DNA of 64,000 nt from CAKSHP01 sp045590935 (GTDB lineage: Bacteria > Bacillota > Clostridia > UBA1381 > UMGS1253). Under the pieces are notes generated by a model. The model worked only from the letters and a program-made list of their open reading frames with translations, had not been told where the DNA came from and did no database searches. Location of the stretch: assembly GCA_045590935.1 (NCBI GenBank), contig JAZNSA010000018.1, positions 1 to 64,000 on the forward strand. Reading direction: 5' to 3'. This document shows positions 16,638-25,374 of the stretch, piece after piece; the stretch's first letter is position 1; each line of letters opens with the position of its first letter. Made by a program: the position numbers and the translations under genes.

Positions 16638-17315
16638 ATGATAAATATTGCTATTGACGGCCCTGCGGGCGCAGGAAAGAGCACAATTGCAAAAGAGCTT
16701 GCAAGGCGTCTTGGATATATATATATCGATACGGGTGCTATGTATAGAACGGTTGCGCTTTACGCAGTCAGAAACTCTATTGATTCAAAAAATTCAGACG
16801 GAGTTTTAGAAAAAGAATTAGAAAACATATCAGTCGACATAAGATATATAGATTCCGTTCAACAAATGTTTTTAAATGGTGAAAATGTTTCGGCTTATAT
16901 CCGTACGCCCCAGGTAAGTGTTGCAGCATCAAACGTTGCAACGTGCAAATGCGTAAGAGATAAGCTTGTTTATCTTCAACGTGAGCTTGCAAAGAAGTCG
17001 AATGTTATAATGGACGGTCGGGATATTGCAAGCAACGTCTTAAAGGATGCCCAAATCAAAATCTTTTTAACAGCAACCCCTGAAAAAAGAGCAAAAAGAA
17101 GATTTGACGAGCTTGTTGAAAAGGGAGAGAGCGTTAATTTTGAAGAGGTTTATAACGATATGCTGTACAGGGATAAAAACGATTCAACAAGAAAAGAAAG
17201 CCCTTTGGTATGCGTTTCCGAAGCAAAGCTTATTGATACAAGCGATTTAACCTTAAAGCAATCAATAGACACTGTTTACGAATATATAAAGGAGAAGTTA
17301 GAATGTATAAAATAG
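16638..17315 (+). CDS. cmk: Cytidylate kinase
   Basis: Phosphorylates CMP/dCMP to the diphosphate, about 225 residues. The P-loop GPAGAGKST is at 8-16, followed by YIDTGAMYRTVALYA, MDGRDIASNVLKDAQIKIFLTA and a lid with RYRDKNDSTR-like residues (YRDKNDSTRKESPL). The ATG at 16638 has the site AAGGGTGG at proper spacing; the GTG three codons earlier lies inside that site. It overlaps plsC. The cmk-plsC-ispH/S1 order is a clostridial standard. Confidence 0.96.
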   Translation: MINIAIDGPAGAGKSTIAKELARRLGYIYIDTGAMYRTVALYAVRNSIDSKNSDGVLEKELENISVDIRYIDSVQQMFLNGENVSAYIRTPQVSVAASNVATCKCVRDKLVYLQRELAKKSNVIMDGRDIASNVLKDAQIKIFLTATPEKRAKRRFDELVEKGESVNFEEVYNDMLYRDKNDSTRKESPLVCVSEAKLIDTSDLTLKQSIDTVYEYIKEKLECIK

Positions 17316-17914
17316 CCGTAAAGATTTTAAAGGTTATTATGTGGCCTTTTTTCAGAGTTAAAACATATAACAAGGAAAGCTTCCCCAAAGAGGGTGAGGG
17401 GTGCATCGTTGCATTCAACCACACAAGCAATTTCGACCCCATTGCCGCAGCCTTTGCTGTTCCAAGAGAAATTAATTTCATGGCAAAAAAGGAGCTTTTT
17501 AAAAACAAAATTTTTGCTTGGCTTATAAAAAGCTTAAACGCATTTCCAATCGACAGAGCAACATCCGATGTCAAGGCAATAAAAACGGCGCTTTCAATTC
17601 TTAAAAATGATGAAGTTTTGCTGATGTTTCCTGAGGGAAGGCGTGTTAAAGAGGAAACGCAGACAGATGACGATGCAAAAAACGGCATTGCTCTTTTGGC
17701 TCATCGTACAAAAAAGCCCGTTGTTCCCGCTTTGATTGTTGGAAAATATAAAATTTTTTCAACTACCAAAATCGTATTTGGTGATCCTATTTACTTAGAT
17801 GAGTACTATGGTCAGAAGTTAGATACCGACACAATGCACAAAATCAGCACACAAATTTTAAATAAAATTCGAAATTTATCTCCAAATGGAAAAAAAAGTC
17901 TTGCAAAATTATAA
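17303..17914 (+). CDS. plsC: 1-acyl-sn-glycerol-3-phosphate acyltransferase (PlsC)
   Basis: Membrane-associated acyltransferase making phosphatidic acid, 203 residues. The catalytic NHTSNFD (HX4D) is at about 36-42, and the substrate-binding FPEGRR lies near 112. A hydrophobic N-terminal segment is consistent with membrane attachment. The start overlaps cmk by 13 bp, indicating coupling. Length and motifs fit PlsC; the acyl donor preference cannot be read. Confidence 0.93.
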   Translation: MYKIAVKILKVIMWPFFRVKTYNKESFPKEGEGCIVAFNHTSNFDPIAAAFAVPREINFMAKKELFKNKIFAWLIKSLNAFPIDRATSDVKAIKTALSILKNDEVLLMFPEGRRVKEETQTDDDAKNGIALLAHRTKKPVVPALIVGKYKIFSTTKIVFGDPIYLDEYYGQKLDTDTMHKISTQILNKIRNLSPNGKKSLAKL

Positions 17915-17961
17915 AAAATGTTGTAAAATAAAATTCGGTAGTGTAAATTGGGGTGATTACT

Positions 17962-19938
17962 TTGAGGGAAATCACAATTGTTAAAAGTGCAGGCTTTTGT
18001 TTTGGAGTTAAGCGAGCGGTTGATGAGGTATATAATTTGCTTGAAAAAAACGAAAAGATTGCAATTTTAGGCGAATTGATACACAATCGTCAGGTCAATG
18101 AGGATATATATAATCACGGGGCGGTAATGATTGACAATGTTTCAAATTGCGGCGATGGTCGCAGTATAGTTATAAGGGCTCATGGCGTCGGCAGGTCTGT
18201 TATAGACGAGTGTGAAAGCCGAGGGCTTAAGGTTTACGATTTAACTTGTCCATACGTCAAGAAGATACATCAAATCGTTCAAGCCGAATCTGAAAACGGA
18301 AGATTTGTTATTATAGTCGGGGACAAGGCTCATCCCGAGGTAATAGGCATATCAGGCTGGTGCGATAATAATTTTCAAATTATCAACTCAGTAGATGAGG
18401 CATTAGAAATTACCGACGAGAATTTATGTATCGTTTCTCAAACGACAGGCAGCAGAGAGAATTTTGAAAAGATATGCTCTTTGCTCAAAAGCAAATTTCC
18501 AAACACACTTGTTTATGACACAATTTGTAAATCAACAAAAATTCGTCAAAACGAAGCAGAGGAAATTTCAAAGCAGTGTGATGCAATGTTTGTTATAGGC
18601 GGAAAGAAAAGCTCAAACACTATAAAGCTGTATAACATTTGTTTGAAAAATTGCAAAGACACATTTCATATCGAAAATTTTGAGGAAATTCCTCAGAATA
18701 TAAATTTAAAAAACAAAAAAATAGGTATTACCGCCGGTGCATCAACGCCGTCAGGTATTATCGAGGAGGTAGCGAAAGCGATGGAAGAAATTAAAAACGG
18801 AGCAGAATTAAGCTTTGAGGAGGCAATGGAGCAGACTCTAAAAACTTTAAATACAGGAGATGTGGTAGAAGGTACCGTTGTTGACGTTAGACCTACTGAG
18901 GTTATCGTTGACCTTGGTTTTAAGTCAGATGGAATTATTTCTGCGTCTGAATTAACAGACGACCCTGATTTAAAGCCTTCGGACATTGTTAAGGTTGGCG
19001 ATGTCATTTCCGTATTTGTTGTAGGAGTAAACGACGGAGAGGGCAAAACAGTTCTTTCTAAGAAAAAGCTTGACTATATTGCAGGTCAGAAGAAGATTGA
19101 AGATGCTCTTGAAAATCAGGAAATATTAGAAGGAAAGGTAATCAGCGTTGTAAACGGCGGTATCATTGTTTTAATTGAGGGAACAAGAGTATTCGTTCCT
19201 GCAAGAAAGGTTTCCGACAGATACACAGAGGATTTGTCTGTATTCCTCAATCAGAACGTTCAGTTGAAGATAACTGAAATAAACTCAAGACGTAAAAGAG
19301 TTCTTGGTTCTATCCGTGATGTGCTTGTTGAGCAGAAGAAAGCTCTTGCAGAAAAATTCTGGGCAGACTGCGAGGTTGGCAAAAAGTACACAGGTGTTGT
19401 TAAGTCAGTTATGCCATTTGGTGTATTTGTTGATATCGGCGATGTTAAAGGTCTTTTGCATATCAGCGAGCTTAGCTGGAAGAGAATTAAGCATCCGTCA
19501 GAAGTTGTAAACTCAGGTGATTCAATCGAAGTTTACGTTAAGGATATCGCAGAGGATACAAAGAAAATTTCTCTTGGCTTTAAAAAAGCTGAGGACAACC
19601 CTTGGGTTATCGCTCAGAGTAAATTCAACGTTGAGGACGTTGTAAAATGTAAGGTTGTTCGTTTTATGCCTTTCGGTGCATTTGTTGAGTTAATCCCCGG
19701 AGTTGACGGTTTAATTCATATTTCTCAGATTTCAAACAAGAGAATTAAAGAGCCTGCTGATGAGCTTACAATCGGTCAAGAAGTAGAAGCTAAAATTACA
19801 GAGCTTAACTGGGAAACAAAGAGAATCAGCCTAAGCATAAGAGCATTGATTGCTCCTGTAGCTGAGGATGCTATCGAAGAAGCTCCTGTAGCTGAAGATG
19901 CTATCGAAGAGACTCCTGTAGCTGGAGATGCTGAATAA
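17962..19938 (+). CDS. ispH: IspH (HMB-PP reductase) fused to ribosomal S1-like repeats
   Basis: A two-part protein. The first about 280 residues are 4-hydroxy-3-methylbut-2-enyl diphosphate reductase, the last MEP-pathway step, with Fe-S cysteines near 13, 96 and 189 (AGFCFGV, LTCPYV, DTICKST). Four S1 RNA-binding domains follow at about 297-368, 385-452, 471-542 and 555-626. The tail is a short acidic repeat. This IspH-S1 fusion is known from Clostridia. I prefer the TTG at 17962, placed just after GGGGTGAT, over the GTG at 17953. A terminator follows directly. Confidence 0.95.
   Translation: MREITIVKSAGFCFGVKRAVDEVYNLLEKNEKIAILGELIHNRQVNEDIYNHGAVMIDNVSNCGDGRSIVIRAHGVGRSVIDECESRGLKVYDLTCPYVKKIHQIVQAESENGRFVIIVGDKAHPEVIGISGWCDNNFQIINSVDEALEITDENLCIVSQTTGSRENFEKICSLLKSKFPNTLVYDTICKSTKIRQNEAEEISKQCDAMFVIGGKKSSNTIKLYNICLKNCKDTFHIENFEEIPQNINLKNKKIGITAGASTPSGIIEEVAKAMEEIKNGAELSFEEAMEQTLKTLNTGDVVEGTVVDVRPTEVIVDLGFKSDGIISASELTDDPDLKPSDIVKVGDVISVFVVGVNDGEGKTVLSKKKLDYIAGQKKIEDALENQEILEGKVISVVNGGIIVLIEGTRVFVPARKVSDRYTEDLSVFLNQNVQLKITEINSRRKRVLGSIRDVLVEQKKALAEKFWADCEVGKKYTGVVKSVMPFGVFVDIGDVKGLLHISELSWKRIKHPSEVVNSGDSIEVYVKDIAEDTKKISLGFKKAEDNPWVIAQSKFNVEDVVKCKVVRFMPFGAFVELIPGVDGLIHISQISNKRIKEPADELTIGQEVEAKITELNWETKRISLSIRALIAPVAEDAIEEAPVAEDAIEETPVAGDAE
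19852..19935 (+). repeat. 30-bp tandem repeat encoding the acidic tail of IspH-S1
   Basis: Two full units and one partial unit of a 30-bp repeat encode APVAEDAIEE, APVAEDAIEE-like and TPVAGDAE. Units differ by a few bases only. The array is a candidate for length variation between strains. Confidence 0.85.
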
Positions 19939-19950
19939 TTAACAATTTTA

Positions 19951-19980
19951 AAGGAGTTGCCAATCGGCAACTCCTTTTTT
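19951..19980 (+). terminator. Terminator of the RpiR-ispH operon
   Basis: AAGGAGTTGCC pairs with GGCAACTCCTT around a 4-base loop and is followed by six T. This is a textbook intrinsic terminator. Confidence 0.95.
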
Positions 19981-19991
19981 GATTTTATTTT

Positions 19992-20288
19992 TTACTCAGC
20001 TTTAATGTTTTCTATGCTGGCTTCCTTTTCTGCAATGCTTGCATTCACATTTTCAATTTCTTTGCATACATTTTCAACATCCTCATTGCTTACTTCGTTT
20101 CCTAAATAGGACTCATAAACTAAGCCGCCAAGCTTTTGCTTCAATTCATTAACCGTTGTCTTTTCCGAACTTATCGCAAGCTTAATTTTTGCAATTTCAT
20201 AAGTATCCTCGGATTTTTTAGCAACCTTTTTCGCAGCATTTGTAACCTTTCCTAAAAATTTGTCAAAGCTTTCCTTATTAATACTCAT
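19992..20288 (-). CDS. Small coiled-coil protein of unknown function
   Basis: A 98-residue, soluble, highly charged protein. It is predicted to be nearly all helical, with a lysine-rich first third (KVTNAAKKVAKKSEDTYEIAKIKL) and an acidic end (VCKEIENVNASIAEKEASIENIKAE). The motif pattern resembles small clostridial stress or zinc-ribbon-associated coiled-coil proteins, but no metal-binding cysteines are present as CxxC. The start is the ATG at 20288 after AAAGGGGAAG. It lies 22 bp behind xerD on the same strand. I do not recognise a function. Confidence 0.75.
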   Translation of the reverse strand: MSINKESFDKFLGKVTNAAKKVAKKSEDTYEIAKIKLAISSEKTTVNELKQKLGGLVYESYLGNEVSNEDVENVCKEIENVNASIAEKEASIENIKAE

Positions 20289-20310
20289 AATTTCTTCCCC
20301 TTTCATTTTC

Positions 20311-21192
20311 CTATGCACGTGGATGTGCCTTTTGATAAACTTCTTTAATTTTATTTTTCATCAATTTCGAATACACCTGAGCAGATGAAATATCACTATG
20401 CCCAAGCATTTCCGAAACAGATTTTAAATCCGCACCATTTTCAAGCAAATGAGCCGCAAAGCTGTGTCTTAACGTATGAGGCGTTATATCAACTCTTATA
20501 TTAGCCGCTTCCTTATAAAATTTTACAATTTTCCAAAAGCCTTGCCGTGTCATTCTTTCTCCGTTCACATTAACAAAAAGTGCCCTTTCACCAGCATCCT
20601 TTATCATAAGGCTCCTTGCTCTGTTCATATAATCGGCAAGTGCTCTTTGCGCAATGCTTCCAAGCGGAATAACCCTTTCTTTTCCGCTTCTGCAATGAAC
20701 AAATCCCATATCTAAATTCAAGTCTGTCATATCAAGATTAACAAGCTCGCTGACTCTTATTCCCGTTGCATATAAAATCTCAAGCATAGCTCTGTCTCTT
20801 ATTCCTTTGAGATCGTTTTTATTTGGCTGAGCCAAAAGCCTGTTAATTTCTTCCGCCGTTAGTATATTCGGAAGAGCTTTTTCGCTTTTCGGAACATCAA
20901 TTCCCTCAGTTGGATTTTCCCGAACAATTCCCCGATTTGTCAAAAAATTAAAATATGCCCTGAGCGATGCAATAAAGCGAGATATAGTTGAACCCTTTTT
21001 TCCTTCTCTTTGAAGCTTCATAACATAAGTTAAAACAACCGTCTTATTCGCCCTTTTAATATCTTTTACATTCGTCTCCAAAAGATACTTTAAAAACTTG
21101 TCCACATCTCTGCAATATGACATAAGCGTTCCGGAAGAAAGCTTCTTTTCTGCACACAAATATGCCAAAAATTCTTCTTCGTATGTATTCAC
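20311..21192 (-). CDS. xerD: Site-specific tyrosine recombinase XerD-like
   Basis: Tyrosine recombinase of 293 residues, expected to resolve chromosome dimers at dif. A SAM-like N-terminal domain covers 1-85. The catalytic set is complete: R146 (TGIRVSEL), K171 (SGKERVIPL), H239 and R242 (HTLRHSFA), H265 (GHSDISS) and Y274 (VYSKL). It uses a GTG start after a G-rich site. The location beside spoIIM matches Bacillus, where ripX/xerD neighbours spoIIM. This is a housekeeping enzyme rather than a phage integrase; no element or att site adjoins it. Confidence 0.92.
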   Translation of the reverse strand: MNTYEEEFLAYLCAEKKLSSGTLMSYCRDVDKFLKYLLETNVKDIKRANKTVVLTYVMKLQREGKKGSTISRFIASLRAYFNFLTNRGIVRENPTEGIDVPKSEKALPNILTAEEINRLLAQPNKNDLKGIRDRAMLEILYATGIRVSELVNLDMTDLNLDMGFVHCRSGKERVIPLGSIAQRALADYMNRARSLMIKDAGERALFVNVNGERMTRQGFWKIVKFYKEAANIRVDITPHTLRHSFAAHLLENGADLKSVSEMLGHSDISSAQVYSKLMKNKIKEVYQKAHPRA

Positions 21193-21282
21193 AGTTAAAC
21201 TATCCCCCCTCTCAAAAACACTCTCTATTATATCTATTCTATATCATTTTTTTCAATTTGTACAGTGTTTTTTTTATTTTTT

Positions 21283-21891
21283 TTAAACTTTTTTTAAACA
21301 CCACAATATAATGTGTGGCGAAACAAACCCCTCTACAAGGCAACCGCAAGCAAGCATAAAAACGGGGATTAGACAGATTGAATAATACGTTATAACAGAG
21401 CGTTTTCTTAAAAGCTTGTCAAAGCAATTTGAAATATATTTGCTCTGCTTCGCAGTTTCAACAGACAAAATAATAATTGCACAAATATATATAATTGTTT
21501 GAGGAACAATTCCGCCCGCAACAATTAAAATTCCAATCCGTCCGTATGCTGAAATTATTAAACAGCTCGTAAAGCCATAGGCAACCGCGCGAACAAAAAC
21601 ATATACAGGGCTTAAAAAGCTTCCTATCGAAAAGAGCGAAAAAACAAAAAAAATCGCACAAACCAACGCATTATTGCCAAGTGCATTTATAAATATTTTT
21701 TCTCTGCTTACGGTTTTTATTTCAAAAAATATTTCATATAGCCTTTCATAAACAAATTCACTGCCTTTTAAATACAAAAACAAAAATCCACCAGCCGCAA
21801 CACCTATAACGACAAAGCATAAATTTATAAGCACCCTTTGTCTGTTGTTTCCAATATAGTTAATACCTCTTCTTCGCTTTAGTTTTTTCAT
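21283..21891 (-). CDS. spoIIM: Stage II sporulation protein M
   Basis: Integral membrane protein of the mother-cell SpoIID-SpoIIM-SpoIIP engulfment machine, 202 residues. Five to six hydrophobic segments are visible, the first after the basic N-terminus MKKLKRRRG. The GNNALVCAIFFVFSLFSIG segment and the later GIVPQTIIYICA segment are typical of SpoIIM/DUF95. A SigE-like promoter lies just upstream on the same strand, fitting the known SigE control in Bacillus. It is next to xerD, as in other Firmicutes. Confidence 0.92.
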   Translation of the reverse strand: MKKLKRRRGINYIGNNRQRVLINLCFVVIGVAAGGFLFLYLKGSEFVYERLYEIFFEIKTVSREKIFINALGNNALVCAIFFVFSLFSIGSFLSPVYVFVRAVAYGFTSCLIISAYGRIGILIVAGGIVPQTIIYICAIIILSVETAKQSKYISNCFDKLLRKRSVITYYSICLIPVFMLACGCLVEGFVSPHIILWCLKKV

Positions 21892-21918
21892 ATCCTTCCT
21901 CCCACACTTTTTTGCTTA

Positions 21919-21947
21919 TTTATATGCCTTAAAATATGTAAATATGT
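21919..21947 (-). promoter_or_regulatory. SigE-like sporulation promoter of spoIIM
   Basis: On the minus strand ACATATT and CATATAAA are separated by 14 bp, close to the SigE consensus (KMATATT, 14-15, CATACAHT). A CATATAAT box at 21967-21974 on the plus strand faces the LytM gene, but its -35 region is poor. Confidence 0.6.
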
Positions 21948-22003
21948 CTAATTGAAATATTTGCGGCATATAATTTATAAAACTAAAAAAGAGGGTTGAT
22001 ACG

Positions 22004-23002
22004 ATGCCTTTTAACAAAAATTTTTTGAAAAAAACAGTTGCGTGTATATTTATATTCTTAATGTTTTTCTCTTCTATAGAAAACAAAAATTTCAAGCCCG
22101 CCTACAATCCAAAAACAGATTATATAAAATGGTTTGAATTTAATATAACCTCCGATGCACTGAAATACTGTGCAAAGCTTGATATAGACTCGCTAAACTC
22201 TGAAAAAAAGCTTAATTGGATTGATATTTTAGTGTGCCTCGCTTGCAAAAACGGCAACAATTTTAAAAATTTCAAGCCCTCCCAAGCCGACGAAATTGCA
22301 AAAAAGCTAAGGGACGGCGCATCGGCTTACGAGGCAAGCGGTAAATCTGAGCTTTTTAACTATTACTACGACGGATATTACGCCGTATTAAAAGGCTTTA
22401 TAGGCTACTATAAGACTAATGTATCAGGCGAATATCAATTGAAATACGGTGTTAAAGCCTTTTCCCCAATCGCTGAGGGCTATAGCTACTCTCACTACAG
22501 AGATTTCGGCGCAAGCAGAAGCTACGGCTATAAAAGAAGCCATTTGGGAAATGATTTGCTTGGAAGCGTTGGCACGCCTATTGCCGCAATTGAAAGCGGA
22601 ATTATAGAAGCTATAGGCTGGAATATGTATGGCGGGTGGAGAATTGGCATACGCTCAACCGATTCAAACAGGTACTACTATTATGCCCATTTAAGAAAGG
22701 ATAAGCCATACGCCAAAGATTTCAAGGTTGGCGACCTTGTAACCGCAGGTGATATAATTGGATATCTTGGAATGACGGGCTATAGCAAAACCGAAAACAC
22801 AAACAATATCAATATCCCTCATCTTCACTTCGGCATCCAGCTTATTTTCGACGAAAGTCAAAAAGACGCCAATTCCCAGATATGGATTGACGTCTATGAT
22901 ATAATAGAATTTTTACGCCCGCACAGCGTTACTGTAGCCTCGGACGGAAAGGGAAATATTTTTAGAAAATATAATATTATTGACCCTATGCTTTTTGAAT
23001 AA
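22004..23002 (+). CDS. Secreted/membrane-anchored M23 (LytM) metallopeptidase
   Basis: Cell-wall endopeptidase-type protein, 332 residues. One N-terminal hydrophobic segment (about 10-25) could be a signal peptide or anchor. The LytM domain covers about 165-300 and its zinc ligands are complete: HLGND (first H and D) and HLHFG (last HxH). It should therefore be active, unlike Bacillus SpoIIQ. The region 30-150 is family-specific. It is divergent from spoIIM and has a CATATAAT box upstream, so a sporulation role is plausible but inferred. Confidence 0.88.
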   Translation: MPFNKNFLKKTVACIFIFLMFFSSIENKNFKPAYNPKTDYIKWFEFNITSDALKYCAKLDIDSLNSEKKLNWIDILVCLACKNGNNFKNFKPSQADEIAKKLRDGASAYEASGKSELFNYYYDGYYAVLKGFIGYYKTNVSGEYQLKYGVKAFSPIAEGYSYSHYRDFGASRSYGYKRSHLGNDLLGSVGTPIAAIESGIIEAIGWNMYGGWRIGIRSTDSNRYYYYAHLRKDKPYAKDFKVGDLVTAGDIIGYLGMTGYSKTENTNNINIPHLHFGIQLIFDESQKDANSQIWIDVYDIIEFLRPHSVTVASDGKGNIFRKYNIIDPMLFE

Positions 23003-23004
23003 AG

Positions 23005-23760
23005 CTAAATAATTGTTGTTCCTATATTGTCTATTACCCAGGCAATAGCATCTTCGTCGCAGCTTGGCGCAATTATTTTTGCTATTTCCTTTAGCGGCTC
23101 TATCGCATTTGCTACAGCGATTGGAATATCCGCCGCCGCAAGCATAGTCATATCATTTTCATAATCACCCATACAAATTATTTTTCTATCCTTATATACA
23201 GTTTTAATATAATTTATACAAGCCCCCTTGCCTGCTTCCTTCAAAGTCATTTCAACGCCAAAGGGCCAGCTTCTCTCAAACGAATATCGCAAAGAATATT
23301 TTTCAATCATTTCCGCTTTGAAATCCAGCGCATCTCTTTCCTCTAAAAATACAAAAACACACTTATATATATCTTCTTCAAACTTTGGAATATTTTTTAA
23401 ATCAAAGCACTTCTCTACCTCATTTTCATAAAAAACAAAAAGCCCCGTCATTTTTTCTGCGTATTTTTCCGATACCGCATCAAAAATTTCTGCACACTTT
23501 TCATCCATAGGATTTTTATATATTGCCTCATTTTTTTCAAAATCGAATACAACTGTACCATTCATACATATAATTGGTGCGTTAATTGCCATATCGTATT
23601 TTTTAAAAAACTCGGCTTGCCTGCCCGTTGCAAAAGCAAACATTCCTCCGTTTTCTTGAAAATACTTTATTTTTTCAAGATTTTTCTTTGATATCTCACC
23701 CTTAGAATTAATAGCAGTGCTATCCATATCAGAATAAATAATATATTTATCAAACTTCAT
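23005..23760 (-). CDS. HAD-superfamily hydrolase, Cof-like
   Basis: Cof-type HAD phosphatase of about 251 residues. Motif I is YSDMDSTAI (DxD), motif II is in FATGRQ, and the late CMGDYENDMTMLAAADIPIAVANA holds the conserved GDxxND. A C2-type cap domain lies between. It probably dephosphorylates a sugar phosphate or flavin-type metabolite. The ATG at 23760 follows AGGAGAG, and the eight residues before it are rejected. It converges with the LytM gene with only 2 bp between stops. Confidence 0.9.
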   Translation of the reverse strand: MKFDKYIIYSDMDSTAINSKGEISKKNLEKIKYFQENGGMFAFATGRQAEFFKKYDMAINAPIICMNGTVVFDFEKNEAIYKNPMDEKCAEIFDAVSEKYAEKMTGLFVFYENEVEKCFDLKNIPKFEEDIYKCVFVFLEERDALDFKAEMIEKYSLRYSFERSWPFGVEMTLKEAGKGACINYIKTVYKDRKIICMGDYENDMTMLAAADIPIAVANAIEPLKEIAKIIAPSCDEDAIAWVIDNIGTTII

Positions 23761-23800
23761 TTTTTCTCTCCTTGCGCTCTGCAATTACAAACAAACTCAT

Positions 23801-23842
23801 AAAAAGTCTGCAACAAAATAAATTTCATTGCAGACCTTTTAT
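23801..23842. terminator. Terminator 3' of ftsZ
   Basis: GTCTGCAA pairs with TTGCAGAC, with A-runs and T-runs on the flanks. It ends the dcw operon on the minus strand. Confidence 0.8.
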
Positions 23843-23853
23843 ATATATCAAGC

Positions 23854-24960
23854 TTAGAAATTTCTATTCTTCAAAAATGGCGGTATGTCAACATTATCTA
23901 TATCAAAATCAATCTGAGATTTAATATTGTCGCCCAAATCTGCCGTTACGTTATCTGTACGGATTCCGCCTGAAGAAATCTCGCTGAAAATCTTAGCTGA
24001 CGGCATTGCAGAATCAAATCCCGTTGCAACAACAGTAACTCTTATCTCATCCTCTAAAGCTTCATCAATAACAACACCGAATATAATATCCGCATCCGTA
24101 TCAACAAGCTCATTTGCAATCTGCATAACTTGATTTGCTTCAAACATACTAAGCTTCTTGCCGCCTGTTATATTAACAAGTACATTTCTTGCCCCGTTAA
24201 TAGATGTTTCAAGAAGCGGGCTCTCAATAGCACCCTTAACAGCTTCAGCAGCCTTGTTTTCACCCGTTGCAATTCCAACACCCATATGAGCAACGCCTGA
24301 ATTTTGCATCGTTTTCTTAACATCTGCAAAGTCTGCATTTATGTATCCTGAACCAACTATCATATCAGATATACCCTGAACGCCCTGACGTAAAATATCG
24401 TCAGCCATCAAGAAGGTTGCTTCAATTGTTGTATCCTTTTGGATTATGTTTAACAAATTGTCGTTTGGAATTGTCATAATAGCATCAACATTTTCCTTAA
24501 GCGCTCTTATTCCTGCCTCCGCCTTTGCCATTCTCGGACGCCCCTCAAACGAGAACGGTTTTGTTACGATACCAATCGTTAAAATGCCCATTTTCTTTGC
24601 AATGCCTGCAATAACTCCCGCAGCACCTGTTCCTGTTCCGCCGCCCATACCTGCTGTTATGAACACCATATCTGCGCCCTTAAGCATTGCTTCAATTTCG
24701 TCTGCGCTCTCCTGAGCAGCCTTTTCACCAATCTCAGGATTTGCTCCTGCTCCCAATCCCCTTGTTAGCTTTTCACCGATTTGCAAAGTAAAATCAGCTT
24801 TTGAAAGCTTTAAGACCTGAGCATCCGTATTTACAGAAATAAAGTCTACACATCTAACACCCGCATCAATCATTCTGTTTACTGCGTTGTTGCCGCCTCC
24901 ACCAACACCAACAACTTTAATCTTGGCAACCTTGCCTTCCTCGATATCAATATCAAACAC
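23854..24960 (-). CDS. ftsZ: Cell division protein FtsZ
   Basis: Tubulin-like GTPase forming the Z-ring, 368 residues. The nucleotide-binding VGVGGGGNNAVNRM is near 17-30, the tubulin signature GGGTGTGAAG is near 104-113, and the conserved C-terminal peptide DIPPFLKNRNF is intact at the very end for FtsA/SepF binding. It is the last gene of the dcw cluster. Unlike Bacillus, no ftsA precedes it and no spoIIGA-sigE-sigG follows it. The C-terminal linker is short (about 35 residues). Confidence 0.98.
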   Translation of the reverse strand: MFDIDIEEGKVAKIKVVGVGGGGNNAVNRMIDAGVRCVDFISVNTDAQVLKLSKADFTLQIGEKLTRGLGAGANPEIGEKAAQESADEIEAMLKGADMVFITAGMGGGTGTGAAGVIAGIAKKMGILTIGIVTKPFSFEGRPRMAKAEAGIRALKENVDAIMTIPNDNLLNIIQKDTTIEATFLMADDILRQGVQGISDMIVGSGYINADFADVKKTMQNSGVAHMGVGIATGENKAAEAVKGAIESPLLETSINGARNVLVNITGGKKLSMFEANQVMQIANELVDTDADIIFGVVIDEALEDEIRVTVVATGFDSAMPSAKIFSEISSGGIRTDNVTADLGDNIKSQIDFDIDNVDIPPFLKNRNF

Positions 24961-24984
24961 TTTCTTTTTCCTCCTTTTGTATAG

Positions 24985-25374
24985 TTATCTAAATTTATTT
25001 TTTTCGTCGTTTAATACCTCTGTATATATTGTACCTCTTTTTTTGTATTTATTCAAGAGAAATCTTCTAAATATTGAAAATTTTTTTAAAATTCTTACTC
25101 CAAACAGTAAAATTGGTGCTAAACTAAGCTCAATTCCTATTAATTTTCCAATATATACCATTGCCGCCGACACAAATCCGTTAAAAATCAGACCTGTAAT
25201 AAAAATTTTCATATTAAATCTTTTTCTGCTTATTGACACTATCGCACCAACAACGCAATCCATAGCCGCCAAAACAGCTACCGCCATATACAAGCTATAC
25301 GCAGGCGGAATATTTATATCAACAAAAAGGGCAAGCAAAATTCCGACTGCAATCCCAACAACAGCTCCAATCAT
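24985..25374 (-). CDS. sbp: Small basic membrane protein Sbp (DUF1290)
   Basis: Membrane protein of 129 residues with three hydrophobic segments and a basic C-terminal tail (RRFLLNKYKKRG). DUF1290/Sbp lies in the dcw cluster between divIB and ftsZ in many Firmicutes. It overlaps the DUF881 gene by one base. Its role is unknown; the position suggests a link to division or envelope work. Confidence 0.88.
   Translation of the reverse strand: MIGAVVGIAVGILLALFVDINIPPAYSLYMAVAVLAAMDCVVGAIVSISRKRFNMKIFITGLIFNGFVSAAMVYIGKLIGIELSLAPILLFGVRILKKFSIFRRFLLNKYKKRGTIYTEVLNDEKNKFR

Noticed and set aside
19852..19935. CRISPR-like short array
   Set aside because: The repeat has no spacers and is in frame inside a coding region.
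20311..21192. Tyrosine recombinase as mark of an integrated element
   Set aside because: All features and the spoIIM neighbourhood fit housekeeping XerD; no tRNA junction or phage genes are next to it.
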